Positions 47,263 to 60,145 are shown, counted from the stretch's first letter. The stretch is DNA of 64,000 nucleotides from Carya illinoinensis (GCF_018687715.1 NC_056757.1:23287501-23351500); one strand, 5' to 3'. Notes: generated from the sequence alone by a model not told the origin. Numbers and translations are program-made.

Positions 47263-48011
47263 TTCCTATCAGTGGAAAAGATTTTTTGAAAGAAATAATG
47301 GCTGAAAACCTGTTGCTGAGTTAAATTAATACTGACTGGAGCTCTGATATTTGACCTTTGTTCTATATATAGCAGTCGAACTCATATTATTTATCCTATC
47401 ATCCCAGAACTCTTTGACACAAATTATGGTTCAAGTTATTCTTCTTCTTCCTTTTTTATTTTTTAAACATTTTTTTTTTGCAGAAAGACGTTTACTAAGG
47501 TGGTGAAGAGGAAATAAACTGAAAATTACAAAGGAATTCCATACATAACAAACGGACCAACCCAAAAAATCCACTACATGCCCAAATCATCACATACCCA
47601 CTCAAAGTCACCAAAGAGAGAACAAAAAAATAGAGAAAAAAAAAAACGTACCCACCGATGAAGAAAACCCAGACAGAGCACCCAACACTTCTGCATCCCT
47701 AGACAGAAATCGAAGGATTTCCCCCTTTGTTAGATCTCCCCGATAGCCACCAGCATCTACTAGTTTGGGACCCTCTGCAAATCTGGAAAAAGAAAAAAAA
47801 AAACGCTGGAGTGATGGTGAAGAATCCCAAAATATGACACCAAAATTTTCGAACAATCCCAAAATATCACTACATCGGAGATCTTTTTTTTTTCTGGTTC
47901 AAAGAGTTTCTTACCTTTTTCTTTTCTTCGATCGGCATTGAGGGAGGATTGAGAGGCCATCTTGATTCTTGTATTCGATCGGCAGTGAGGGAGGGAGGCT
48001 AGGGTTTCTTC

Positions 48012-48014
<3 letters not shown>

Positions 48015-48097
<83 letters not shown>
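48015..48097. repeat. (GA)n microsatellite
   Basis: About 41 GA dinucleotides without interruption. It lies near the right end of the hAT element, in the would-be 5' leader of the minus-strand exon at 47960. Confidence 0.97.
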
Positions 48098-48100
<3 letters not shown>

Positions 48101-48341
48101 CACGGAAATGAGAATGGGTTCGGCTAGGTTTCTTTTTCATTTTGTGCAAAACTGGTACCCGGTCTCTTAAAACATAAACCGTATTTCATACCGGATCTGG
48201 ACCGCATATACCCGATTTTTCAGAATACGGGTTTCAGTCCGGATTTCATTCGGGCCGGAACCCGTAACCGGATATCCGGTTACTTGGGTTTCGGACTGAG
48301 CCGGGTTTTACCCGGTCCATGTGAACATCCCTAATCGCGTG

Positions 48342-49238
48342 GGTTTGGGACTATTTTTAAAATAATTACTAGAGAAGCTATGACATAAGCAAATAATTAA
48401 GTACGTCTAGTACTCCAACAGAATTTGAATTTCTAAAAAGCTAGTCATGTGGATCACAATGAAACCAGCTCCTTGAAATCATTATAAAAACAATAAGCCT
48501 TTTTGATGGACAAATTATTTTCGTGAGGGGGGTCCTGATGATGATGATGATGTGTTGAAAATGTTTGCGGAGAAAATTTTTGGTAATGGTATTTTTTCCA
48601 AAGATATGTGAAAAACGTTTTTAGTACCGTTTGTGCTGCTGAGTTTTATTACAAAGATACTGCTTTTGAGATTGTCTTTTTTAGAGTGTTAAAAAGATGT
48701 TTGGATTAAAAGTAAATGAAAAGAAAGAATTAAGTATAAAAGGTTTACAAACACCATTTTGAATCCAAACATGGCCTTAATAACTGGATCTGTGGTGATC
48801 CTGCATGTCCAACGTGTGTCGGCCGGTGGGGTATTCATTCAGTGTTTTTATAAATTCCATCAACATGGAAGTGACCAGAAACACAGGGTCCCCACGAGGT
48901 CGATCATGAATAGATGAGGATGTTGTTGGAAAGTAGAAATAAATGGGGGTGGTGGGGGAAGGCTCCCCCACATTGGAAAAACTGACGAAAGTGACGTATA
49001 ATTCATGCGATTCATCGATGGCCACAGGAATTAAAGTCAGTACTGCAAATGTGAATGGCACAATTCAGGGATCTCGAACGCTACAACAAGATACCCGGCC
49101 ACCATGTAATATGCACCACCACCACCACCACTACCATTAATCCATTATATATATGGCTTAGTCGTACGTGGAGGTGTTATTCCTCTTATATGCATGCTCT
49201 ATATGGTACGTACAAAATCTGAAGCCCTAGACAGCGAT

Positions 49239-49311
<73 letters not shown>

Positions 49312-52300
49312 ACATTTCATACCTCTTGCTCCTAATACTAATTAAGACAGTAGTACGTACAAATAAAAGTATCATGCATTTCTTTACGCAAGATATTGTC
49401 ATCAGACTTTTGTTTCAACTACTGGCTAGAATAGACATGATATTGCTTAATTAATGAGACCTACTACGTATAGCTTATCTATAAATTGAAATGCTTTCGT
49501 AAGATTCGTTAAATCCTATTTTATAGTAAAAATAATTTTAGAATCTGACGAATTACATCCAACCATGTTAGTTTATAGATTTATTTTTATGTAATCTTTT
49601 TATAGTTAAAATATTTTCTTTAATAAATATTAATATAGAGTTAATTTCACATATCTATTTAGCGATATCACATAATTTAATGTTATAGAATAACACTACA
49701 TATAGTCTTAGAATGCGTAAATGCTGCATAATTTTTTTGAAAAAGAATGAGGTCTATTATTAAAAAATTAGTCTTTTTTACGTGGATCCTATATTTACTT
49801 ACTTTTTTTAAAAATTGCATACACTTCACGATTGTAAATAGAATATATTGGGTATATATTCATGCTTCTAGCTAGCTAGGTAGCTACCTAGGTAGCTAGC
49901 TACCATTCAAATTAATATTTTAATATTTTTTCCATGCGAGCTGTTTTCAACTTTTCACATGCAGGGATATTTGATTAGCGCAATAATCGTAATTCTAAGA
50001 AATTGCGTGCTTCTTTTTATGTATGACTTTTACTTTTCAAGCTCCTGCATATATGCAGGTATATAAATGATCAACAATGAACAGCCAAAGCAGATTACTG
50101 AATCATTCGGTCTGATCTACCTATCTTTATTGTTTTTACATATGTGGTTGAAACCTTTATGAAAATCGGTCCCGGAATCTATCTCATGACTTTTGTTCTG
50201 CCCTATCAGATCATCAATTGTGGTCACCATATATGACGTAAAACCTTGCCATGCCAAAAGAAGTTACATTCCAAATTGAACAGTTAACGCCTTTGGAAGA
50301 GATATATCCCACAAGCTGCATGCAGCTAGCTGGCTGCCATGCACCAATCGCCAATTATATAATTCTTATTAGATCCTTGAGATGTCTTTTTCAGACAAAA
50401 TTTGGAAGAGATGAAGTACTTTCATAGACCAGTTTTACAGCTGGTGAGTGATCATCGAGAACTGTTATATATCATGTATTACTGCAACTTTATCTCATTT
50501 GATCAATTACAATTTTCTTATGTTCTCGAAAGAGGTGAGCTAAATCCTTTTTAGACTTTGTGCGAGATTCCGCTACTATGTGCAAACTGTAAATTAAGGT
50601 ACAAGTCTATATATATACACACACACACACAAGGAGGGACACAACTCCCATGTTGTCGGTTGGCCACCCAGTTGGGTGGCACACAACATAACCATTATGG
50701 CAAATGTGTCTCACCCTTTCTCTCCCTTATTGTGGACATTGATGTAGATGTCCTTAGGCTTCGAAACCTGTATCCAACACTACCCATTTTGCAATTTACC
50801 CTGATATTTCTGGAAATATATGGATCAGAAATCCCAACTTCCTAGATTTGGGTTTGGAACTGGTCGAGCCAAGACAGGGCTAGGTCTTGGTATCTGGTGG
50901 ACATTGGTCGAGCCAACACGTACAGAAGTAATTGGGTGACACTCTCCCCAAGATTTTCCTTAATTTGGTGCAACATTATTTATGTCAGCATCCCTTCGAT
51001 ATATATATATATAGATAGAAGTATTCGCTGATTTGTCTATAGGTCTCTAGCTAATGTTAATTTTGCCCATTCTTTCTATGATTTCCTCACATATTTCTGG
51101 TCCTTATTTACATCCCTTTCCAACCAGATCGATTAATTGATTTGCATGCTTTCTTGGGAATCTGACTGCAATCCCCACAGAATGTAGTTGAACACCTGTG
51201 ACAACTCAAAATCCAACGGACTAAAATTGCTCCTTAATTTGAAAAATCATATATATCGAAAACAATCGGCCACAAGAGCAAACATTTTCTAATGCAATAC
51301 GGGAAACCTTAGAGGTATACTGTTTGGTTTGTAATCACGGTTTTCTTCCCACACAAGTGAGGGTAATCAATAAACTTGCCACTTTTATATAAAAATAAAT
51401 AGAATACGGAAAACCATAGAGCATTTTTTTAGCGGCTCATCCTCTCACTGTCTCACATCATATTGCGATCGAGAATGACCTTGGACCATAAAGCTTAGAT
51501 ATCTCCAAATCTCGCAACTAAACATTGCACCGATTAAATCCATACAACCAAATTATAGTACTCACAGAAGGACTTCAAGATCCCAGCAGGTCAATCCATT
51601 GACTTCATGTTGTTTGCTATATATCTTAGCTCTAGATATGAACTTGACATGATCACAGGAAATAAATTGCTAAAAATGAAGCCCTTGCCCTAATTAATTC
51701 GATTCAAACCGTCTCGATCACTTAAACGTCGAGACAGATTTGGAACAAATTAATCTCAGAAAGCTCTCTGGCCTCACACAGATCATTTGGAAACTAATTA
51801 GGACCATTTCATGATCAATTATGATCGATGTGGGCATACAAAAGTAGTTGCGAATCAATATGTGGACCATGAGGACAGGCATTTTGCGAAGGGTAATAAT
51901 TATAATTTATATTTGGGACTTCCCTAGTATACATTATTGCTATAAATTGATTAAAGATCTTGCTTCTAGTTCTTACAGCTTTTTGACTTATAATATACGT
52001 AAATCCAGTGAGTAAAAATGATTCTTTGAATATTAATTATAAGCTGGAATGCATAGAAACCTGGCCTCTCCTGTTTCTTTCTTGATCATTAGCATATCTC
52101 TTATCAAATCTTCATGTTATAATCCCATTGTACGTAAGAACATAGAGAACAAATTTCCTTTCCCTGTTCACTTCCATGCTATAAAAGGGTGTAAGCCTGC
52201 CATGCAACAGCCACATGACAAAACCCTATGTTAAATCACTCCTTTTATGACTGTGTTTCTTTATCAACCAGAAGTAGTACCACTTGAGCTGGACAATTTG

Positions 52301-54257
52301 ATTTTGCTCTCAAATCAAGCAGAATTTGAGCTGGAAATTTTGATTTTGCTCTCAAATCATGTAGGGTTACGTAGTACCCTAGGTAGCTAGCTAGCTTGGT
52401 TAAGAACTGATCACATAATTAGAATCTGCCCCCACTTTCAGTGACATAAACTACTTTATTTCTTATATTTATATAAACAACCCCAAAACTATTAATTGGT
52501 AATTGGTATGAATGCAATTCTCTTTCTGGGACCGATCGATTGATTATGTATAAGCATCATAGGCTCATAACTTGAAAGTTTGTTTTTCCACCAACTGGGG
52601 CCCCATTCCAGTCAATCTCATTTCGCATGTCTGCTTTCATCAAAGTCTCTCTGAAAAGAAAAAAAAAAAAAAAAAAACATTAATGAATTGGGAAAAAGAA
52701 AAAAAAGAATCAATAATATCACAACCTAGCTATATATAAAAAAAACCGATGAAGCAAGTTGAACATGATCATGAGTAGCCTTTCTAGCTCTGAGAAGTCG
52801 ATCGAGGATGACCCTCAACTGCTAGATTAAAACATTTTGAGCATTTCATTAATGAGACTTTAGGACCTCAAAAGATAGTAACACACCACCTCATCCAAAC
52901 GTCATGCATATTACACTAGTAATATACAATGCTTTCATGCAGGTCATGGACCATATGCCATAAATGCCAAAAAACAGATAATTAGAAGATACTTTATTTC
53001 TGTTATTTTAGTAAAACACAAATGTAAATGATCTTGGTTTCAGCATGACGCCTATATATATATTTCTAATATTTTTTATTATTCTGTGAAGGCTATCATG
53101 TAACTAGCCTGGCGTTGTCAAAAGTTATATATCCTATGGCGCTCTGACCTTGCTTTTTTGTACTCTTTGGTTTTTTTTTGTCCTTCTTTCAACTATAATG
53201 CGAATAAGATTTACGTTAAATTCTTTAACTACTTTTATTCTAATTTTGAACTGATATTCCCTTTTTGAAATTAATAATGCAATGGAGAGGTGTACGATGT
53301 TGCGTATAAAATTGTATTTGACTAAAGTAATCCCAGGGATGTACAGTGAAAAAAAAAAAAAAAAAAGAAGCTATGGCAATGATGAGAGGGAGGGGCAAAG
53401 TGGGCGCAGGATAAGCATGTGGACATTGCCTTTAGAATGCACGCTGGCTTGCCCATTCTAAAGTGCCTTAAAACATATTCTTCTTAAAGTTGCAAAAAAT
53501 AAAAAATCTTACATGGTTAGTCACATTTTACAGATAGAATTTACAGTGAATGAATATCACTTTCTTTTTTGTTGTTGTGGAGAATATCAAAAGCCACAAA
53601 CGTCCTGAGGTTGTAGTTATGGCATTCTTTGATATATTCACTCTTCCTAATTTGACTGCTGTTTTTGTCATATTATTTGAGATGTATATCGATTATGGAG
53701 CTACCTTTTTCTGAGCTTTTGTTTGGTTGACTCCGGGTGAATGTGTTTTATGTGGATTTGATGGGATTACAGTGTCTTGATTTTTTGTTTGTCTGTCCAA
53801 ATCACATCGTGTATGAACTTTGACTGAAAGGCAGACTTTGGACGACTGTCGATCTTCTGAGTTTCTGTTACTTTAAGATTATATATGTGAAACTCGGATA
53901 GCTTCCACCCACAGCAAAAGCTCTTGGTTTTCTTGCATTCTTGAATATCCTCTCCCCATGTTTTTTTTTTTTTTTTTTTTATCTGCTTTCTTCTTTACTT
54001 CTCTATGTATGTTTATGAGTTAGTTTGCGAGGTTGAGACTGGCTGGGTATATCTATAGTTGGGGGTACTGAGTTGGGAAAATTTAATTTAGGAAATAGGT
54101 TGTCTTGATTGTGTTCTTGCCTGACAACTTTGCCTGCTGTTGGATGAGGAAGGTCTTATAATCTAGGCGCGCTCTCAAAGAATCTCTCTTTTCGGTCAAG
54201 AAGGTGTATGTTAAGGAGCATCTGATGAACACATAGAGCCAAATAAAAGGATTAGTC
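48342..54257. other. Intergenic region upstream of the NPH3 gene
   Basis: No supported gene. It holds a (CT)n-(TA)n microsatellite (49241-49310) and a cluster of CTAG/GCTA palindromes (49868-49904). An imperfect 44-bp direct duplication with TTTTGATTTTGCTCTCAAAT lies at about 52275-52362. A short (AC)n lies at 50619-50632, with poly-A/poly-T runs at 52659-52677 and 53961-53980. The last ~400 bp should contain the promoter and 5' UTR of the NPH3 gene. A TATA-like ATTATATATG is at about 53878-53887. Confidence 0.5.
49241..49310. repeat. (CT)n(TA)n microsatellite
   Basis: About 29 CT repeats run directly into (TA)6. It encodes an artefactual Ser-Leu open frame and has no gene meaning. Confidence 0.97.
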
Positions 54258-56943
54258 ATGAAGTTTATGAAACTCGGATCTCGTCCAGATACTTTCTATA
54301 CTACTGAGGCTGTAAGGTAAGAGTACCTCCGCTTGAACAAGTGGTTACATTTTAACTCAAGGAATATACTATACGAGTTTCTTTTTTCTTAATTCAGGTC
54401 AGTCTCCTCTGAAGTCTCTAGTGATCTTATAATTCAGGTGAATGGAAGCAAATACTTGCTTCACAAGGTAAAGTTAGAAACCTTTCATGAGAACTTTTAA
54501 TCTTTGTGTTTAGTTTAGGATAATTTAGTTTGATAAATGATGCTATTCAGTTAAAAAATAATCTGTGTTCTCTTAAAAGTGACTCATATGCGTTCATGGC
54601 ACAGTTTCCTGTTTTGTCCAAGTGTTTGCGCCTGCAGAGGCTGTGCTCTGAATCTCCCGAATCCTCACAAAATCAAATATTCCAACTTCCCGATTTCCCT
54701 GGTGGCGTTGAAGCATTTGAATTATGTGCAAAGTTTTGCTATGGTATTACAATTACACTCAGTGCCTACAACATTGTATCTGCTCGGTGTGCCGCTGAGT
54801 ATCTGCAGATGACAGAGGATGTTGAGAAGGGGAACCTAATATACAAGCTGGAAGTTTTCTTCAATTCCTGCATTCTTCACGGGTGGAAGGATTCCATTGT
54901 GACATTACAAAGCGCCAAAGCCTTTTATTTGTGGTCAGAAGACCTTGCAATAACAAGCAGATGCATTGAAGCAATTGCTTCAAAAGTCTTAAGTCACCCC
55001 TCAAAGGTTAGTTTGTCACATAGCTATTCCCGGCGGGGGAGGGACGATATATCATGCAACGGTGCAGAGAGTCAGAGATATAAACCAGAAACGATGGGTT
55101 GGTGGGCAGAAGATATAGCAGAATTGGGCATAGACCTTTATTGGAGAACCATGATAGCAATTAAATCTTGTGGAAAGGTACCGTCTAATCTTCTGGGAGA
55201 TGCATTGAGAATCTATGCCTCCAAATGGCTGCCCAACATATCAAGGGATGGATTTGTGAATAAGGAAGCAGCATCAGACTCTGATTCAGACTCAATTGTT
55301 GGGGTAACATCAAAGCATAAGCTGATCTTGGAATCAATAGTAAGCTTACTCCCAGCAGAAAAGGGTGCTGCTTCTTCTGGTTTCCTACTTAAACTCTTGA
55401 AGGCAGCCAACATCCTAAATGCTTCTTCTTCTTTAAAGATGGAATTGGCCAGAAGAGTGGGTCTTCAGTTAGATGAAGCAAGAGTCAGTGATCTGTTAAT
55501 ACCCTCTCTATCATATTCGAATGACACACTATATGATGTAGACATAGTCATGACCATATTGGAGCAGTTCAAGTTACAAGGACAGAGCCCCCCAACTAGT
55601 CCTCCAAGATCAAAGCTGAAAATTGAAAGGAGAAGGTCTCGGTCTGCAGAAAATATTGAATTTGAGTTCCAGGAGAGTAGGAGGTCCTCTTCAGCTTCTC
55701 ATAGCTCAAAACTGAAGGTGGCAAAGCTTGTAGATGGGTATCTTCAAGAGATTGCTCGGGATGTGAGTTTGCCTTTATCAAAGTTTATTGCAATATCTGA
55801 AGCCATTCCCCACTTTGCAAGGCTGGACCATGATGATCTCTACAGAGCAATTGACATTTATCTCAAGGTAAATTAACATGATGGCCACCTGATTTTTCAG
55901 ATTGTCCATAATTCACAGTAATAGATCAAAATTTTTCAGGACACATATCACTGTCACATAGTGGAATGTGGATCACTATTTCCAGTAGATAACCAACTCT
56001 TATGACCTTGAAGTCTTGTCGCCTCACAATTTGTTTGCAGTTAGGATTAGGCTGAACGAGCCAAATTTTGGCATATGTGGAATTTTGTTTTGGATGGTAG
56101 TACCAGAATTTCTGTAACTAAGGGTCTGTGGTTTGATGTGATTCAGATTTCATTTGCTGACCTATAAATATTTCCCAAAAACATGCCTAGATAATAAATA
56201 GGATTTATAATTGCACATCTTATATTATTTCCTAGGCAGGTGAAAAAGTTGAAAAATCGTGTCTGCAATCTTATTTGGCTTACTGTCAATTTTCTTTGAT
56301 TTAGACTTCTACTTCATAGGAACAATTGAAAATCAGCAGGATTTGACTGGTGTGTCTTCCTTATTTTTCTTTGAATTAAAGAAATGGAAAACAAACTATA
56401 TGCGTGTGTGTGCGTGTGTGAATTTCAGATCACTATTGTTCTTATCCCTGAAAAATCCAGGCTCATCCAGATCTCAACAAGAGCGACAGGAAAAGGTTGT
56501 GTCGAATCCTAGACTGCAAAAAGCTATCAATGGAGGCGTGCATGCACGCTGCACAAAATGAGTTACTCCCCTTGAGAGTGATAGTGCAAGTTCTTTTCTT
56601 TGAGCAAGCGCGGGCCGCCATGACTGGTGGTAAAGTGACTGAGCTGCCTAGCAATATTAAGGCACTCTTGGCCACACAAGGAATTGATCCATCAAGGCCT
56701 CCAGCACCATTAAGTACCACTACCACCATTCTAGCTGAGGACCAGTGGAGCGTCTCTGGCCTTAAATCACCAAAGTCAAGCATGTCAACTTTAAGGATGA
56801 AGCTGGCCGAGGATGATGACTTGGATGACCATGACATTAGCAGACATGCTAGGCTTAAGACTCCCTCTGCTCTTCCTAACAGACCCAAAAGGATGTTCAG
56901 TAAGTTGTGGTCCATCAACAAAAGTGCCAGTGAAAAGAACTGA
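54258..56943 (+). CDS. BTB-NPH3 domain protein (NPH3/RPT2-like, NPY-type start), four exons
   Basis: Exons are 54258-54316, 54398-54467, 54605-55867 and 56461-56943, giving 624 residues. All introns have GT-AG borders (AAG|GTAAGA / TTCAG|G; AAG|GTAAAG / GCACAG|T; AAG|GTAAAT / TCCAG|G) and phases agree. The protein starts MKFMKLGSRPDTFYTTEAVR, a form shared with the NPY/NPH3 clade. A BTB domain follows at about residues 28-130 (DLIIQVNGSKYLLHKFPVLS is its start). The NPH3 domain starts near residue 205 (GWWAEDIAELGIDLYWR). An Arg/Ser-rich linker at about 380-405 follows, then a conserved C-terminal part of the domain (DGYLQEIARDVSLPLSKF, HPDLNKSDRKRLCRILDCKK). The family acts as substrate adaptors of CUL3 ubiquitin ligases at the plasma membrane in phototropism and auxin-linked organ development. 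The specific role here is not deducible. The gene appears intact and of usual length. Confidence 0.95.
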
Positions 56944-57933
56944 GTGATTTTTGTTTATTTTGCGCTTGGAGATGGTTAATTTTAAGGAGGTAACATATAC
57001 TCTAGTTCTTCTTTTGTTCTGCACAATGCCTAGTAATTTTGAGGGAAAACCACTTGAGATTCTTCATGGGCATTGTAATCTATTGGAATAAGAAACAGTA
57101 TTATCAAGATGTGAGAGATATCACTTGATGGCTGCAACTATTCTATGCTAGCACATTCCAAATTCAGCAAGCTCAATCAGTGGGATGTGCCCAGAGCTTC
57201 TTAGTCAATAGAATATGATATGGGTCTTCTTTTTATACAACCACTCAATATGTTTGTTAGTGATATTTACTCAATATGTTTATTAGAACTTGGGAAGTAT
57301 TCAAATCTACATATGCAATCCTTAGCCACATGCGTATTCAATCTATTCAGCTGTCCATAACAAAACTTACAGGTTGGACAATAAAGAAAAAAGTACAAAT
57401 ATAAAAATTAGATGCTAGATGGTTGTTGCCATATAATTTCCAGTCATATTATCTTTAAAGCAGGTGCCCTTTCAATCAAAAAAATGGAACAAATAGTGTC
57501 CAAATACAGTATCCAATAAACGGAAAAGTGCATGCGCCTTGAGGGCTGAGGTACCATATATTATGGTTCGACCCGGATGGTAGCTCATATAGATATCTTC
57601 AAGCTAAAGTTCGACGGCTACTAAAATTGTTGCAGATTATGAATCAACCCTCCCTTAGATACCACTAAATTCTAATCGATGGGAGGGGATTCAGAACTTC
57701 GCCCATCGGATCTTAATTCTCATGCACCTAACACTGCTCTACATAAAATGCCAACGTTTCTTATTACATTCCAGACCAGAGAAGCAAAAACACTGCTTTT
57801 CAGACTAGAGAACACAGTACAGTACAGCCAAGGCTGAGACATTCATTGAAAATTAGAAAAGCCATAAACCAAGAATACAGTGGATACCACAAAAACAAGC
57901 AAATAACATGCACTTAATTAGCTATGAGAATCA
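56944..57933. other. 3' flank between two convergent genes
   Basis: This contains the NPH3 3' UTR (plus strand) and the 3' UTR of the minus-strand small gene. No other coding sequence was seen. The genes are convergent, about 1 kb apart. Confidence 0.5.
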
Positions 57934-58209
57934 CTAAGTCTCTACTGTGTTCTCTTTGCTAGCAGCATCAGCAGTAGTGGTAGTACAAGCCTTGGAGGTT
58001 GACTCCCGAAGGGATGTAGAGTCCATGCTTCTGGTTCGCTGGAGGCTCGGGGAGCGGTGATGCCTGCACCGGAAGGAACCTGCATGGGTGGTTGGAGAGC
58101 ACAGACAATTGCTCTTGGTAGAACTTGGCTGTCTTGTAAGCCCAGTCAGGCCTGACATGAGTTCATGATTGTCTGATGGAATCTCTACCTTCATCTCCTT
58201 GTTGGCCAT
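57934..58209 (-). CDS. Small serine-rich protein with a CLCSPTTHxGSFRC motif
   Basis: A single-exon frame of 91 codons starts at ATG 58207-58209 in a good plant context (AAAAGATGGCC). The frame runs further upstream without an ATG, so this is the chosen start. The protein has an acidic N-terminal part (MANKEMKVEIPSDNHELM), then the hallmark NCLCSPTTHAGSFRCRHHR, then a Ser/Arg/Thr-rich stretch (SLQRTRSMDSTSLRE) and a tail ending ENTVET. This motif marks a plant family annotated only as serine-rich protein-like or uncharacterised. No catalytic domain, signal peptide or membrane segment is visible. The regular Cys/His spacing (CxC...H...C...HH) could bind metal, but that is speculation. The gene looks intact. 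Confidence 0.8.
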   Translation of the reverse strand: MANKEMKVEIPSDNHELMSGLTGLTRQPSSTKSNCLCSPTTHAGSFRCRHHRSPSLQRTRSMDSTSLRESTSKACTTTTADAASKENTVET

Positions 58210-58264
58210 CTTTTCACCCTCAATTGTGTCGGTCTCCTTATTTCTTCTGGATTTTCTCAATGCT

Positions 58265-59280
58265 TCACAAATACCAAATATGAGATGAACTTTTGCTAGT
58301 CATATAAAACTTCAGTGACAGAAAAACTGATTAACTAGTGAGAAGAAAGTGGGAAAGGACTCAGTTCTTGTAACTTTGGAAAGCTCTTGAATGGCCTGAA
58401 TCTCACAAAGAACTTGTCTGCATATTATCTACATGGTTTTAAATTTGGATGCCATAAAGGAACAGATGGATTTGGCTTTGGCTAAAGATAGAAACGTGAC
58501 GGGCGTGAACTTTACTTAGCTCTGGAAGATGGAACTATCTTAATGTCCTCTTTTCACGGGTGTCATAATCGACTCCATTAAAATCCACCTACATTTGTCA
58601 CTTTTGCTAATGCTTCAACCACTCATCCAAAAATCCACCATTGATGATACAACACCTTCCAGCCCCACCCAAAAAGAAAAGAAGCTTTCATAATATCCAT
58701 TTCTCCTTTATGCAATGTGTATTGAGTTACCTAAAAATCTTTAGGAGGAGGTCCCACAATGGCCAGACATTCTCATGCTTGCCAATTAGTACATTATATT
58801 ACATGTGGGGTCACTTATATCCCTTAATTTTAAGATGTGATCCCCATTTGAATCTTTTATAGATCAATTGCCATGATGCGGAAGATATCTCTTGTATACC
58901 TATTTCGGTGGTTGGCTTTGCCTTTCGGGGATCTGTTTGGCTGCATTTTTAGTATAGGGAAGAAAGTGTCTGGTGTCTAGGATGTTAAGTTAACCGTACA
59001 ACGAACGCATCAGATAATACATGACACAAATCAAAGGTGCAGCACACATCTCGGCAATTAAGACAATCAGATCACTAGTTTCTGATATCAAGCAATTTCC
59101 CAGCTTCATCCATAGGCAGATTATCCCAAAATCAAAACATAACAGTTGATGAAGCCCATATATAGAAGATACAATATAGTGACAACAGTTGTCATTTATA
59201 TTTTTCATTTTCTATTTATCTGCTATAAATGCAATAGTATAAAGACAGTTGAATATGAACTGTTCGACACAATGTCTCAC
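58265..59280. other. Intergenic, no gene seen
   Basis: The first part is the likely promoter of the small minus-strand gene. Short frames here have no recognisable domains. Confidence 0.4.
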
Positions 59281-59289
59281 AAAGCGTGA

Positions 59290-59640
59290 GAGCATTTTAG
59301 AGAGCCATTTCATATATATAGTCAAAGTCAATGTACAAAGGTGTAAGAAAAGACTAAACGTTATACAAGTGAAGAAAAATCGGGAATTAGAAAGGAAATT
59401 AGGTCTCTGTTTCCATATTAGTATTGTAGCCGTTGAGAGTTGTTTCCTTGTATAGCTTTGTGTCCGTTGGGGTGATCTGCTGTCTTTGGTCTTGGTAAGG
59501 TTGAGGTTGAGTTGCCTTAGTTTCCATGTTTGGCTTTGTAGCCGTTGGTGTAAAGGTTTAATTATTGTCAGTATAGTACTCTGCTACTTCGGTATAGAGT
59601 ACTATCATTGTACATGTGTTGGGCATATGACTTAGTTCAT
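59290..59640 (+). mobile_element. Copia LTR relic, left border approximate
   Basis: A copia primer-binding-like site, ATGTTACCAGAGCCTCGAGG, sits at 59643-59662. It corresponds to TGGTATCAGAGCC. The sequence before it contains duplicated TTTGTAGCCGTTGG / TTGTAGCCGTTGAG and TAGAGTACTAT / TAGTACTCT motifs typical of a small LTR. The right border is set by the primer site; the left is not clear. Confidence 0.55.
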
Positions 59641-59920
59641 TCATGTTACCAGAGCCTCGAGGTTCACATCTTATCAAACAATATTCCCAAATGGCTGAAT
59701 CTTTCCTTTGCAAACGCTACCACTACCATATATTGTCTTTTATAATATCTGTTGTCTTATATTTGTTAAACTTGATTGGACCAATTACCTCATGTGGGTT
59801 TCTCAGTTCCTACATATCGATGCTTTGCAGCTACGATCGATCTACTTGCAACTGTGGACGTAAGTCTCAGATACCCACATTTGTATGAAACAGTGAAGGG
59901 AAGGACACAACTGATCTCAT
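59641..59920 (+). pseudogene. Copia gag N-terminal fragment
   Basis: Directly after the primer-like site an ATG opens MAESFLCKRYHYH. In shifted frames the sequence continues with KLDWTNYLMWVSQFL, then TIDLLATVDVSLRYPHLYET. This is the conserved N-terminal part of plant copia Gag (KLxxxNYLxWxxQFLPxLRxxDLLxxVDGSxxCP). At least two frameshifts are present. Nothing recognisable follows, so the element is truncated here. Confidence 0.7.
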
Positions 59921-60145
59921 ATGTCAAAATGAAGCAACTACGTACCACATCCAGCGTCTACAAAGAGTATCATATTTCATCAATGTCACGCTTCAAATTT
60001 TCATGTTTTGGAGGAGAATATTTTTCCATAAATTCCACAAAATAAATCTTGATCGAAGAACTTTTCACTATATTTGTTTTACAATATTCATAAGATAAAG
60101 TCCAAACATGATCATTACGAAAAGACTATTCTGATATCACTTAAT

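Larger units (their letters stand above)
45489..48333. mobile_element. Non-autonomous hAT element, 2.85 kb
   Basis: The ends are TAGGACTGTTCATCCGGGTT and, on the minus strand, TAGGGATGTTCACATGGACC. They are flanked by ATCGCGCG (45481-45488) and ATCGCGTG (48334-48341), seven of eight identical, so this is an 8-bp hAT target duplication. CCGGGT/ACCCGG-rich subterminal repeats occupy about 45495-45655 and 48150-48320. The inside is AT-rich with no transposase domain. It contains a 65-bp duplication, a (TA)n at 46171-46193 and a long (GA)n. A possible leader and first exon on the minus strand (ATGGCCTCTCAATCC at 47960, GGTAAG donor near 47915) hints at remains of a transcription unit. Confidence 0.85.

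Noticed and set aside
48777..49061. 94-codon minus-strand frame
   Set aside because: Proline/serine-containing but without a known domain. It has no convincing promoter or 3' end signal and may be chance in a less AT-rich patch.
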